The position numbers and the translations under genes are program-made. A DNA stretch of 64,000 nucleotides from an uncultured Clostridium sp. (GTDB lineage Bacteria > Bacillota > Clostridia > Lachnospirales > Lachnospiraceae). Position 1 is the stretch's first letter. The number at the start of each line of letters is the position of its first letter. Shown piece by piece: positions 8,999-18,029 of this stretch. The DNA lies in contig CAMMNN010000006.1 of NCBI GenBank assembly GCA_946498245.1, forward strand, positions 1-64,000. Direction: 5' to 3'. The notes beneath the pieces are model-generated. The model did no database searches. It was not told the origin of the DNA and saw only the letters and a list, made by a program, of their open reading frames with translations.

Positions 8999-10822
8999 AT
9001 GGAAAATCAAAAGAAAAAATTGAAAAACCTGTTGATCATCTCATTGATTCTTATGCTTATCTGCGGATTTGGCGTGTCTGCCGTCCAAACGCAAATGGGA
9101 AGCGTAGAAATGAAGGAACTCAATATTGAAACTGATAAAGGGTATTCTATGTCCGCTTACCTGTTTATCCCGGATACTGCTACTCCGGAGACACCGGCTC
9201 CGGCTATTGTTACCAGTCACGGCTACCTGAATAACAAGGAAATGACTGATGCCAATTACGTAGAGCTCTCCCGGCGGGGATACGTGGTTTTGGCCATTGA
9301 TCAGCCCAACCACGGCGATTCAGAAGTAACGGCGGATTTCCAAATCCCTCAGCCTTCCGGCGTGTACCAGGGTGTCCTTGCACTGAGCAGAATGCCTTTT
9401 GTCGATACAGAAAAGATCGGAATTACAGGACACTCTATGGGATCCTGGTCCTGCAATGCGGCTGTTGCTGAAGACAATGAAGCTGACATTCCCTTAATAT
9501 CGGCAGTACTCATTCATTGCAATGACGCCGTTTATGCAGATGACAACGGGGAGTTTTCCAATATTTACGGCAAACGGCCTGTAGGGATTATTTCCGCCGT
9601 ATATGATGAATTTTTCGGAAAATCCACAGATGAAAATGGCAATATGTTAAGCTCTCCTTACTTTATGGAAAGCAAGGAGGCGCAGTCCTTCCTGAATTTT
9701 GGAAAAAATCCTGAAGGAACGGAGCCCAAAGAGGCTTTTGAATACTATACAGAAACCGTCGATGGCGCAGAAACCTTCCGCGTAATATACAGGCCGGAAA
9801 TCGTTCACGCATGGTCCCATTTTTCCGCACGCTCTGAGTCTTATGTCATTGACTTCTTCGAGAGAGCGCTGGGAGCTCCCAATCCTATTGATTCCGGGGA
9901 GCAGATCTGGCAGTTAAAAGAAGCTTTGAATCTTGTGGGACTCATTGGCTTCGTACTTTTTATCTGTTCATTCGGATGCAGCCTGTTATATACAAAACCC
10001 TTTGAGCTGCTTCGGGCAAAGGAAATCGTTCTTCCCAGACCGGTTCAAACCAAACAGGGCGCTGTCTGGTTCTGGGCCACCCTGGCTGCGGGAGCTCTGT
10101 TTGGAACGGTAATTTACCTTCCTGTTATGGCAAAGGGCACAACGCTTCCAACCAACCAGATAATGACCATGGGCCAGGGCATTTGGTCTACTCTCTGCGG
10201 TATCTTTGCCATTGTTCTGATCCTTGCCTTTTACCATTTATATGGCAAAAAGAACGGAACGGATTTAAAAAATGCCGGAATCGAAATTTCCTTAAAGAAA
10301 ATAGGCCTCAGCATTTTGCTTGCCCTTATTACAACAGCGGCGGCTTACGGCTGTGTATTTATAACGGATTACTTTTTCCTTGCAGACTTCCGCATCTGGA
10401 CTTTGGCAGTTAAGGCCTTTGAAGCCCCCATCCTTGCATATATTCCTTATATATGTCTGTTTTTAACATACTACATCGCGGCTTCCATTTCTGTAAACTG
10501 CTTTAACTACAATAACATCGGCGGCAAGTTTAACGCTGTTTTATGCGCCCTCTTCGCTGCTGCCCCGGCAATTATCCTCATTGTCATCCAATACGTTACC
10601 TACGTCCTCACCAACCATATGCAGTGGGCGCAGATTTCTATGGCCACGCCAAACTATCCTATGTTTATCATCGGTATGTACACCATGGTACCCATACTCT
10701 TTGTCACCACATTGATTTCCCGATTCTTTTATAAAAGAACGGAAAATCCATATATTGCCGGCATAATCAATGCCGTTATCGTAGGCACCATAGTAATTAC
10801 CAATACCTGCACAACCTTCTAA
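8999..10822 (+). CDS. Alpha/beta hydrolase with N-terminal anchor and multi-pass C-terminal membrane domain
   Basis: TSHGYLNNKEM, VLAIDQPNHGDS, ITGHSMGSWSCN nucleophile elbow, IVHAWSHF; then several hydrophobic helices from about residue 310. Confidence 0.85.
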   Translation: MENQKKKLKNLLIISLILMLICGFGVSAVQTQMGSVEMKELNIETDKGYSMSAYLFIPDTATPETPAPAIVTSHGYLNNKEMTDANYVELSRRGYVVLAIDQPNHGDSEVTADFQIPQPSGVYQGVLALSRMPFVDTEKIGITGHSMGSWSCNAAVAEDNEADIPLISAVLIHCNDAVYADDNGEFSNIYGKRPVGIISAVYDEFFGKSTDENGNMLSSPYFMESKEAQSFLNFGKNPEGTEPKEAFEYYTETVDGAETFRVIYRPEIVHAWSHFSARSESYVIDFFERALGAPNPIDSGEQIWQLKEALNLVGLIGFVLFICSFGCSLLYTKPFELLRAKEIVLPRPVQTKQGAVWFWATLAAGALFGTVIYLPVMAKGTTLPTNQIMTMGQGIWSTLCGIFAIVLILAFYHLYGKKNGTDLKNAGIEISLKKIGLSILLALITTAAAYGCVFITDYFFLADFRIWTLAVKAFEAPILAYIPYICLFLTYYIAASISVNCFNYNNIGGKFNAVLCALFAAAPAIILIVIQYVTYVLTNHMQWAQISMATPNYPMFIIGMYTMVPILFVTTLISRFFYKRTENPYIAGIINAVIVGTIVITNTCTTF

Positions 10823-10828
10823 AAATCC

Positions 10829-10880
10829 AAAACCCCCTTTCCGCACACAAAGCCGTGTTTGGAAAGGGGGTTTTCTTATT
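10829..10880. terminator. Bidirectional terminator (complete copy)
   Basis: AAACCCCCTTTCC..GGAAAGGGGGTTTTCTT. Confidence 0.85.
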
Positions 10881-10893
10881 AATAAAACAAAAA

Positions 10894-11151
10894 CTATAAT
10901 CCAAAATAATCAAACCAAGCCGCCAAAATATCCGCCCTGTTTTCTAGGATATAACGGGCAATTTTTTTTAAATCTTTTTGCGGTATTTGGCTTTTATTAT
11001 GCTCTAATTTTATGCCATCTTTTGTAATCCAAAATTTAGTTGCATTTTGAGCCGGTGAACCTTTACAAACATGAATATGAGGCGGTTCGCCGTTTTCTCT
11101 CGACCAAAAAAAGAAACTATATCCAAGAAAATCCAATAAAGCTTTAGGCAT
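10894..11151 (-). CDS. DUF4160 domain protein (toxin-like partner)
   Basis: MPKALLDFLGYSFFFWSRENGEPPHIHVCKG matches the DUF4160 PPHxHV signature; overlaps upstream ORF by 8 bp. Confidence 0.8.
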   Translation of the reverse strand: MPKALLDFLGYSFFFWSRENGEPPHIHVCKGSPAQNATKFWITKDGIKLEHNKSQIPQKDLKKIARYILENRADILAAWFDYFGL

Positions 11152-11407
11152 TTTCTCCGCCCCCTTTTTGGGAAAAATCCCATATAAGCGAAGAATTATT
11201 TTTAGCATACTTCTTAAGCCTTAAAATCTCATCTTCCGAAAATCCAAAAGATCTATTTACAATTTCACCCGGCAAAGTCAGATCGAGAAAATCAAAACCG
11301 TTTTTATTGGGCCGTTCAAAATGTACATCTACAACGTCAAACCCTTCTTTTTCATATAATGCGCTGTGGGTCATTACAATATTATCAACTGTAGAATAAT
11401 AATACAC
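11144..11407 (-). CDS. Small protein coupled to DUF4160 (DUF2442-like or other antitoxin-like partner)
   Basis: 87 aa ORF upstream of DUF4160 with 8 bp overlap; family not certain. Confidence 0.6.
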   Translation of the reverse strand: MYYYSTVDNIVMTHSALYEKEGFDVVDVHFERPNKNGFDFLDLTLPGEIVNRSFGFSEDEILRLKKYAKNNSSLIWDFSQKGGGENA

Positions 11408-11505
11408 CTATTTTCCCTCTCTTTCTATTGTTCATTGACTGGTGACATTATAAAGTGTTTTTACTGCTCTCTGTACAAAGCCGTGTTGGGAAAGGGGGTT
11501 TCTCT

Positions 11506-12234
11506 TTATTCATCCCAGTTGTGGTAGACCGCCTGCACGTCGTCGTCCTCGTCCAACAGATCCAGGGTCCGGTTCAGCTTTTTAATATCCTCTTCGCTGG
11601 TCAGTTCCACCCAGGTCTGGGGAATCATAGTTACGTCGGCCTGGGCCATAGCGATTCCGGCTGCTTCCAAAGCCTCGCGAACCGCGCTGAAGCCGTCGGG
11701 ATCCGTCAGCACCTCGTAGCTGTCTTCTTCCTCGGAAAAATCCTCTGCTCCGGCGTCTAACGCCATCATCATCAGTTCGTCGGCGTCCATGTCGCAGTCT
11801 TCTTTGGCAATGATAATCTGGCCTTTTTTATCAAACATATAGGATACGCAGCCAGGGGTTCCTACGTTTCCGCCGCCTTTGGTAAACGCGCTTCTGACGT
11901 TGGCCGCGGTACGGTTTTTATTGTCCGTCAGGGCGTCTACGATAATAGCAACGCCGCTGGGGCCGTAGCCTTCATAGGTAATGACTTCGTAATTTACCGC
12001 ATTGGCGTCGCCGGCTGCTTTCTTAATTCCTCTGTCAATGGTATCGTTAGGCATATTGTTGGCTTTTGCTTTTGCGATAACGTCCCGCAGTTTGCTGTTG
12101 TTTGCCGGATCCGGTCCGCCTTCCTTAACTGCAACGGCAATTTCACGTCCGATTACAGTAAAAATCTTTCCTTTTGCTGCATCATTTTTCTCTTTCTTAT
12201 GTTTAATATTCGCGAACTTAGAATGTCCTGACAT
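11506..12234 (-). CDS. YebC/PmpR-family (TACO1-type) regulator
   Basis: [40 protein letters not shown] is diagnostic. Confidence 0.96.
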   Translation of the reverse strand: MSGHSKFANIKHKKEKNDAAKGKIFTVIGREIAVAVKEGGPDPANNSKLRDVIAKAKANNMPNDTIDRGIKKAAGDANAVNYEVITYEGYGPSGVAIIVDALTDNKNRTAANVRSAFTKGGGNVGTPGCVSYMFDKKGQIIIAKEDCDMDADELMMMALDAGAEDFSEEEDSYEVLTDPDGFSAVREALEAAGIAMAQADVTMIPQTWVELTSEEDIKKLNRTLDLLDEDDDVQAVYHNWDE

Positions 12235-12313
12235 ACAATAACAACTCCTTCTTTTCTCTCTTCTGTGTCAAAATCCCGGCCCATGGCCGCTATCTTTTCT
12301 ATATTACCATTAT

Positions 12314-13270
12314 TTATTGGCTTTCGCAAGTGGGAACCGTGAAAGAATCCAGAATCCCGGCGGCTTTTTCCCGCCCCTGATCTCCTCCGTCTTTCATCAG
12401 GATCTGAACCTGCCAGAAACGCCCGCCGCAGTACAGGGCGTACCGCTCTTCAAACCCGTAATCCGGAGCTTCATCAGTATAACGCACCTGGACATGGTAA
12501 TAGGAGGCGTCCGGATCTACGCCGGAATCCGCAAGGCCTGCGTCAAAGGCCAGGATTTCAAAGTTTCCGCTGATTCCCGTATTGAGAATCAAATCCTGAC
12601 ACGCCTCTTCCGTATCGATATAGGGATAAATTTCCTCAGCGGCTTCCTGGGACATCTGGATAATGGACACCGTCCCGCCGTTTCCGGCAAAATTGTAAAT
12701 CCCGGAATCGCCGATTTCTTTCTGCTGCCAGCTTCCGTCAGGAAAAGTTATGAGAAATCCTCCATTTTGGGAAGCGTCATAGACCCAGGGGTCTTTGGAA
12801 TACTCATAAGCGGAAGCCACATCATCATAGGGAATAAAGGCGGACCAGCTTCCGTCCTGGTTGACATAGATAGAAGCGGAAGCATCTGAAACGTACACTT
12901 CTGCTCCCTTCTGCAGCCGAAGCCCTTCCAAATCTTTCTCGGGCCTGCCCTCATCTCTTGGCGTCACCGTACCTGCCGGCTCATAGCCTTCCGGCGTCTC
13001 TGTCAATTCCGTATCGTAGGCCCAGATATAGAGGGTTCCATTGACCATAACCATGGCGTCCCGCAGAGTAGGCTGTCCCTGAGACGCTTTTGTGCTTTCC
13101 GCCGCTTCCTCAGAGGTTTCCTCTGCAGAAGAAGAGGTTTCTGCGGACATTTCCGCAGTAGCCGAAGTCTCCAGCGGCTGAGGCCCGGAGAAAAAGCAGC
13201 CGGAAAGGGTCAGCGCCGCCGCTGTCCCTATTGCCAGAGCCATAACCGGTTTCCTGTGATTTTTTCTCAT
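12314..13270 (-). CDS. Putative lipoprotein
   Basis: MRKNHRKPVMALAIGTAAALTLSGCFF lipobox; start refined from the 13465 ORF start. Confidence 0.75.
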   Translation of the reverse strand: MRKNHRKPVMALAIGTAAALTLSGCFFSGPQPLETSATAEMSAETSSSAEETSEEAAESTKASQGQPTLRDAMVMVNGTLYIWAYDTELTETPEGYEPAGTVTPRDEGRPEKDLEGLRLQKGAEVYVSDASASIYVNQDGSWSAFIPYDDVASAYEYSKDPWVYDASQNGGFLITFPDGSWQQKEIGDSGIYNFAGNGGTVSIIQMSQEAAEEIYPYIDTEEACQDLILNTGISGNFEILAFDAGLADSGVDPDASYYHVQVRYTDEAPDYGFEERYALYCGGRFWQVQILMKDGGDQGREKAAGILDSFTVPTCESQ

Positions 13271-14652
13271 TCCAGTCTCCTTTCCGATATTGCAGCGCTG
13301 CTTTTTCCCAAAAGGATCTGCAGCTTCTTTAAACAACTGTAGAACGCGGGAACCAAAAACAGATCGGCGCAAATCCAGGCAACGGGACTGCCGATGCACA
13401 CAACAGGATAGCCGAATATGGGAACCAGGAAAAATCCTACAAAGGACCGTCCGAACATTTCGCACACTCCCGCCAAAATCGCAAATTTGCTGTAGCCCAT
13501 TCCCTGAATGGAGAAACGGACAACATTAACCAGCACCAGAGGAATATAAAACAGGGCATTTCCCACCAGGTACAGCCATGCCTGATCCAGAATTTCCGTT
13601 TCCGCAGCATCGACAAACAGCAGGGATATGGATCTTCCGAAGAAAAAGAGAATCACAAAAGCGATTACGGAATATACAAACCCTATTATGTTGGCATAGC
13701 GGACGCCGCTTTTTACCCGATCCAGTTTTCCCGCTCCTACGTTTTGTCCCGCCCAGGTGGCCATGGTTCCTCCCAAGGCGTCAAAAGGCGTACAGAAAAA
13801 CATGGTAACCCGGCTTCCCGCCGTAACTGCCGCTACTGCCATAGATCCTAAAGAGTTTACTGCGGACTGCAGAATAACGTTTCCGATAGCAGTAACGGAA
13901 TACTGGAATCCCATAGGAAATCCCATGCCGCAGAGCACTGCCATTTTTGACTTGTCAACCCGCCGTTCCTCCTTTGTCATCTTCAGGATGGGATAGCGGG
14001 AACGCATAAAAATAAGACACAGAATGCCGGAAACGCCCTGGGAAATTACTGTGGCATAGGCAGCTCCCGCCGGCCCCATTTTTAAAACAATGATGGTAAA
14101 CAAATCCAGCACAATGTTTAGCACTGACGCCAGCAGCAGAAAATACACCGGCGTTTTACTGTCGCCCAGGGAACGGATAATGCCTGAGGTCATATTATAC
14201 AGAAACGTTGTGGGGATTCCCAGAAAAATAATCAGAATGTAGCTGTAAGCCTGCTGCAAAATGTCCTCCGGCGTTTTCATCCACACCAGAATATCCATGC
14301 ACAGCACTGACACCACTGCCGTCAGGACAATGGATACCACAATGGAAAGCCAAGCGGCGTTAGCCACAAATTTCCGCAGTCCGGAGTAATCCCTGGCTCC
14401 GAATTTTTGAGCCACCGGTATGGCAAAGCCGCTGCATACCCCGATGCAGAATCCGTTGATCATAAAGTTAATGGAACCGGTAGAGCCTACAGCCGCCAAA
14501 GCCGTAACGCCCAGATACTTTCCTACAATAATGGTATCCACCATGCTGTAAAACTGCTGGAACAAAAATCCCAAAAACATGGGGATCGCAAAACCTAAAA
14601 TCAGCTTGAAGGGAGAACCCTCCGTCATATCTCTCATTGTTTCCTGCGCCAT
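13267..14652 (-). CDS. MATE-family efflux transporter
   Basis: MTEGSPFKLILGFAIPMFLGFLFQQFYSMVDTIIVGKYLGVTALAAVGSTG; ATGA overlap with downstream lipoprotein. Confidence 0.94.
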   Translation of the reverse strand: MAQETMRDMTEGSPFKLILGFAIPMFLGFLFQQFYSMVDTIIVGKYLGVTALAAVGSTGSINFMINGFCIGVCSGFAIPVAQKFGARDYSGLRKFVANAAWLSIVVSIVLTAVVSVLCMDILVWMKTPEDILQQAYSYILIIFLGIPTTFLYNMTSGIIRSLGDSKTPVYFLLLASVLNIVLDLFTIIVLKMGPAGAAYATVISQGVSGILCLIFMRSRYPILKMTKEERRVDKSKMAVLCGMGFPMGFQYSVTAIGNVILQSAVNSLGSMAVAAVTAGSRVTMFFCTPFDALGGTMATWAGQNVGAGKLDRVKSGVRYANIIGFVYSVIAFVILFFFGRSISLLFVDAAETEILDQAWLYLVGNALFYIPLVLVNVVRFSIQGMGYSKFAILAGVCEMFGRSFVGFFLVPIFGYPVVCIGSPVAWICADLFLVPAFYSCLKKLQILLGKSSAAISERRLE

Positions 14653-14802
14653 AGCCCGTACCTTTCTTCTCTTGTTAGTTTTTATTTGTGAATGCTTCTC
14701 CAAAACACCCTATTATCATAACTCAATTTACTGGTTTTTCAACTGGTTTTTTTCATTCCCGAAAATTTTCCACAGTTTGCCTTTTTGCCTGTCCTTTTCA
14801 GA

Positions 14803-14852
14803 AAAAAAGCGCGGCGTAAGCGGTACTCTCCGCCTTTCTGCTGCGCTTTTTC
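14803..14852 (-). terminator. Terminator-like hairpin between MATE and CNNM/CBS genes
   Basis: AAAAAGCGC..GCGCTTTTT long stem. Confidence 0.6.
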
Positions 14853-14916
14853 TTTTCCTCCTGCCGGCGAAAACGTTTCCTTGCGTTTCGGCCCGAAGTT
14901 ACGTCTTTTTACAGAG

Positions 14917-16275
14917 TTACGAGTCTTTCTCTGTTTCCTCTTCTTTTTCTTTTGGAACAGCCCGAATGGACTGGATCATTTTATTTTCTACTTTGAGAAC
15001 CTGAAATTCGTATCCGAGGCAGTCTACCACGGGTCTTTCTTCTTCCGCCGGGATACGCCCCAGTCTGGAAATCAGGAAACCGTTTATGGTATCGTACAGT
15101 TCTTCGTCCTCTTCATCAAACTGGATTCCCAAAACCTCCGACACATCATCCAAAGGCGCCATTCCGCTGAGAATACAGCTCCCGTCTTCCTGAAGAGCGA
15201 TAAGATCCTCGTCTACGTCATATTCGTCCAGTATATTTCCGACGATTTCTTCCAAAATGTCTTCCATGGTTACGATGCCCGCCGTCTGTCCGTATTCGTC
15301 CACCACAATCTCCATATGGATCTTTCTTGACTGCATTTCTTTAAAAAGGGTATCCAGATTGCGGGTTTCGGGAATAAAATGGGCTTCCCTTAAAAGCTGC
15401 GGGATCTTATCCAGAGGCTTGTCCCGGTATTCCGGCCTTTCAAAAAAGAGCACTGCGTCCCGCATATGTAAAATTCCAATAACGTCGTCAATGTCCTGGC
15501 GGTATACCGGATAGCGGGAATTGCTGCCTTCCTTTAAAATAAACTGCAGGGCCTCTCTCAAAGCCATACTGGCCTCCAGGGCCACCACGTTTTTCCTGTG
15601 GGTCATAACGTCTTCCGCATTTTTATCTCCCAGTTCGAAGATATTGGTAATCATCTCCGCCTCGTCGGCTTCCAAAACGCCCTGCTCATGGCCTTCATTT
15701 ACCATAGACATAATGTCTTCTTCTGTAACGTTGTCCTGAACCGCGTTCATGTCAATGCCCGCCGCTTTTAACAGCAGCCAGGAGATTCCCTCCATAGGTG
15801 ATGTGACGGGAAGACAGATCATCATAAAAGCGTCAATGATAGGCAGCAGCCTAAGACCCCATTTTTTCGGATTTCTGGCTGCCAGCTTTTTGGGAATAAT
15901 GATCCCGAATACCACCAGAAAAATCAAAAGTACCAGGGCCGTAACCACCAAACAAAGGGCTATGAGCCATTTTCCCTCTATGGAAAACTGCCTTCCCAGT
16001 TCCTTGGCCAGAGGGTAGGCGGCCTGTCCTAAAATCCCGATTCCTGCCGCCAGTCCCATTCCATGGGTGACCAACTGAAGAGTATTTACAAACCGGCCGG
16101 GGTGATTGATCACCCGCAGAAGCTTCATGGTCTGCAGATCTCCCTTTTCCATCTCTTCTTCTAATTTGGACACATTCACATTTTGAATAGCAGCTCCAAA
16201 TCCGTAAAATACCGCGCTCAGCACTACGAATACCAAAAATAAAACAATACTGGCGGGCGAATAGCCATCGTCCAT
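14917..16275 (-). CDS. Hemolysin C/CorC/CNNM-type transporter with CBS domains
   Basis: CNNM membrane domain, CBS pair (DVMTHRKNVVAL, VVDEYGQTAGIVTMEDILEEIVGNI), C-terminal CorC_HlyC domain. Confidence 0.93.
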   Translation of the reverse strand: MDDGYSPASIVLFLVFVVLSAVFYGFGAAIQNVNVSKLEEEMEKGDLQTMKLLRVINHPGRFVNTLQLVTHGMGLAAGIGILGQAAYPLAKELGRQFSIEGKWLIALCLVVTALVLLIFLVVFGIIIPKKLAARNPKKWGLRLLPIIDAFMMICLPVTSPMEGISWLLLKAAGIDMNAVQDNVTEEDIMSMVNEGHEQGVLEADEAEMITNIFELGDKNAEDVMTHRKNVVALEASMALREALQFILKEGSNSRYPVYRQDIDDVIGILHMRDAVLFFERPEYRDKPLDKIPQLLREAHFIPETRNLDTLFKEMQSRKIHMEIVVDEYGQTAGIVTMEDILEEIVGNILDEYDVDEDLIALQEDGSCILSGMAPLDDVSEVLGIQFDEEDEELYDTINGFLISRLGRIPAEEERPVVDCLGYEFQVLKVENKMIQSIRAVPKEKEEETEKDS

Positions 16276-16373
16276 TGGACTATCAACTCTCCTTTTTCCA
16301 AAATTTTAACACTTTTTTAATCATATCATCTTTCTGAATATTCGTCAATGGCGGCAAGAACCCGGAACCGGAA

Positions 16374-16721
16374 TTATGTATCCAGTTCCAGGCTTACTTT
16401 CAGAGCGCAGTCCACTTTTCTTTGGAGTTCCTCGTCAATACGGCAGATTTTTTCCTTCAGCCTTTGCTTATCAATGGTTCTGAGCTGTTCTAACAAAATA
16501 ACGGAATCTTTTACCATATTGCAGTGGCGGGCGTCCAGTTCCACATGGGTGGGAAGCTTTGCCTTATTCATCCTGGAGGTTATTGCTGCACAGATAACGG
16601 TGGGGCTGTGCTTGTTTCCCACATCATTCTGAATAATCAGTACCGGTCGGATCCCTCCCTGTTCTGAGCCTACCACGGGCCTTAGATCGGCATAATAAAT
16701 ATCTCCACGTCTGATTATCAC
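16374..16721 (-). CDS. mazF: PemK/MazF (NdoA)-family endoribonuclease toxin
   Basis: [49 protein letters not shown]. Confidence 0.94.
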   Translation of the reverse strand: MIIRRGDIYYADLRPVVGSEQGGIRPVLIIQNDVGNKHSPTVICAAITSRMNKAKLPTHVELDARHCNMVKDSVILLEQLRTIDKQRLKEKICRIDEELQRKVDCALKVSLELDT

Positions 16722-16828
16722 GTCTTCACTCTCCTATCCTTAGGATAGTATTGACCTAAACATCCCGGCGTATACATTGTGAAGTGCTCACATGACATTC
16801 TATGTGAAGATACAGGCTGTGGTGCGGC

Positions 16829-18004
16829 TTACCAGTTGAGGCTTACCTGTTCCCCCACTTTCCTGGCATTTTTTATATAAATTCTGGGAACGCGTTTTCC
16901 AATCCCGCATAAAATCTCATAATGGAAACCACCAGACAGGAAAGCCAGGGTTTCGGCAGTAATCTCCTCTTCTCCGCTTTTTCCCAGAAGGACAGCCGGA
17001 TCCCCTTCTTTCGCCTCAGGAATTTCCGTCACATCCGCCATAAACTGATCCATGCAGACCCGGCCCAGGATGGGGGCTTTCTTTCCATGGATCAGGACAT
17101 AGCCTTTTCCGGAAAGGGAGCGGGGATAGCCGTCCCCATAACCGGCGGCCACAGTAGCCACCCGCGTCCTTCGGCAGGTCGTAAAGGTTCCTCCGTAGCT
17201 AATCTCCTCCCCGGCTTCCACGGTCTTAATATACGTAATTCTCGCTTCCCAGGAAAGGGCCGGCCTCAGCTCCGCCTGATCCCGGCGCACTTCTCCAGAA
17301 GGATACAGGCCGTAAATGGAAATCCCGGCCCGAACCATTTCCATGGAAGTGCCGATGCCTTCCATAATTCCCGCACTGTTGGAGCAATGGCGGATAGGAA
17401 TATGGACGCCTCTTTCCTTTAACAGCCTGTCAAAGGCCTCATACCGTTCCATTTGGGTCAAGGCCGCACTTTTATCCTCTTCGTCTGCCCTGGCAAAATG
17501 GGTAAAGAGGCCTTCGATTTCCAGATTTTCACAATTTATAAAAGACGCCACCATATCGGCGGAATCTGCATCGGGCTTCATTCCGATACGGTTCATTCCC
17601 GTATCCACTGCCAGATGGCATATGCCTGTTTTTCCAAGTCCGGCGGCAATTTCAGCAAATTTTCGAATCTCTTTTTCACGAAATAGGACGGGACGGATCT
17701 CCTCCTCAATAAGCGGCTTATAAAGCTCACAACTGACGGGGCCCAATACCAAGATAGGCTTTTCAATGCCGTGAGCCCGCAGTTCCAGGGCTTCCCGGGC
17801 CGCCGCTACCGCATACCCCTCTACGTATGGGGCAATAGCCGCTGCCACCGGCACGCCTCCATGGCCGTAGCCGTCGGCTTTCACCACTCCCATCATCCCG
17901 GTATGGGGAGGAAGCGTCTTTCTCATTTCTTTCATATTGTGTTCAATGGCATCTAAGTCCACCAAAGCCCAGGTTCTGTCATAGTTTAAGTCAGAATATT
18001 CCAT
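16829..18004 (-). CDS. alr: Alanine racemase
   Basis: RTWALVDLDAIEHNM, GVVKADGYGHG PLP-Lys motif, ISYGGTFTT, VCMDQFMADVT. Confidence 0.96.
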   Translation of the reverse strand: MEYSDLNYDRTWALVDLDAIEHNMKEMRKTLPPHTGMMGVVKADGYGHGGVPVAAAIAPYVEGYAVAAAREALELRAHGIEKPILVLGPVSCELYKPLIEEEIRPVLFREKEIRKFAEIAAGLGKTGICHLAVDTGMNRIGMKPDADSADMVASFINCENLEIEGLFTHFARADEEDKSAALTQMERYEAFDRLLKERGVHIPIRHCSNSAGIMEGIGTSMEMVRAGISIYGLYPSGEVRRDQAELRPALSWEARITYIKTVEAGEEISYGGTFTTCRRTRVATVAAGYGDGYPRSLSGKGYVLIHGKKAPILGRVCMDQFMADVTEIPEAKEGDPAVLLGKSGEEEITAETLAFLSGGFHYEILCGIGKRVPRIYIKNARKVGEQVSLNW

Positions 18005-18029
18005 TTCCCTTTCCTCCGTCTTCGTGTCT

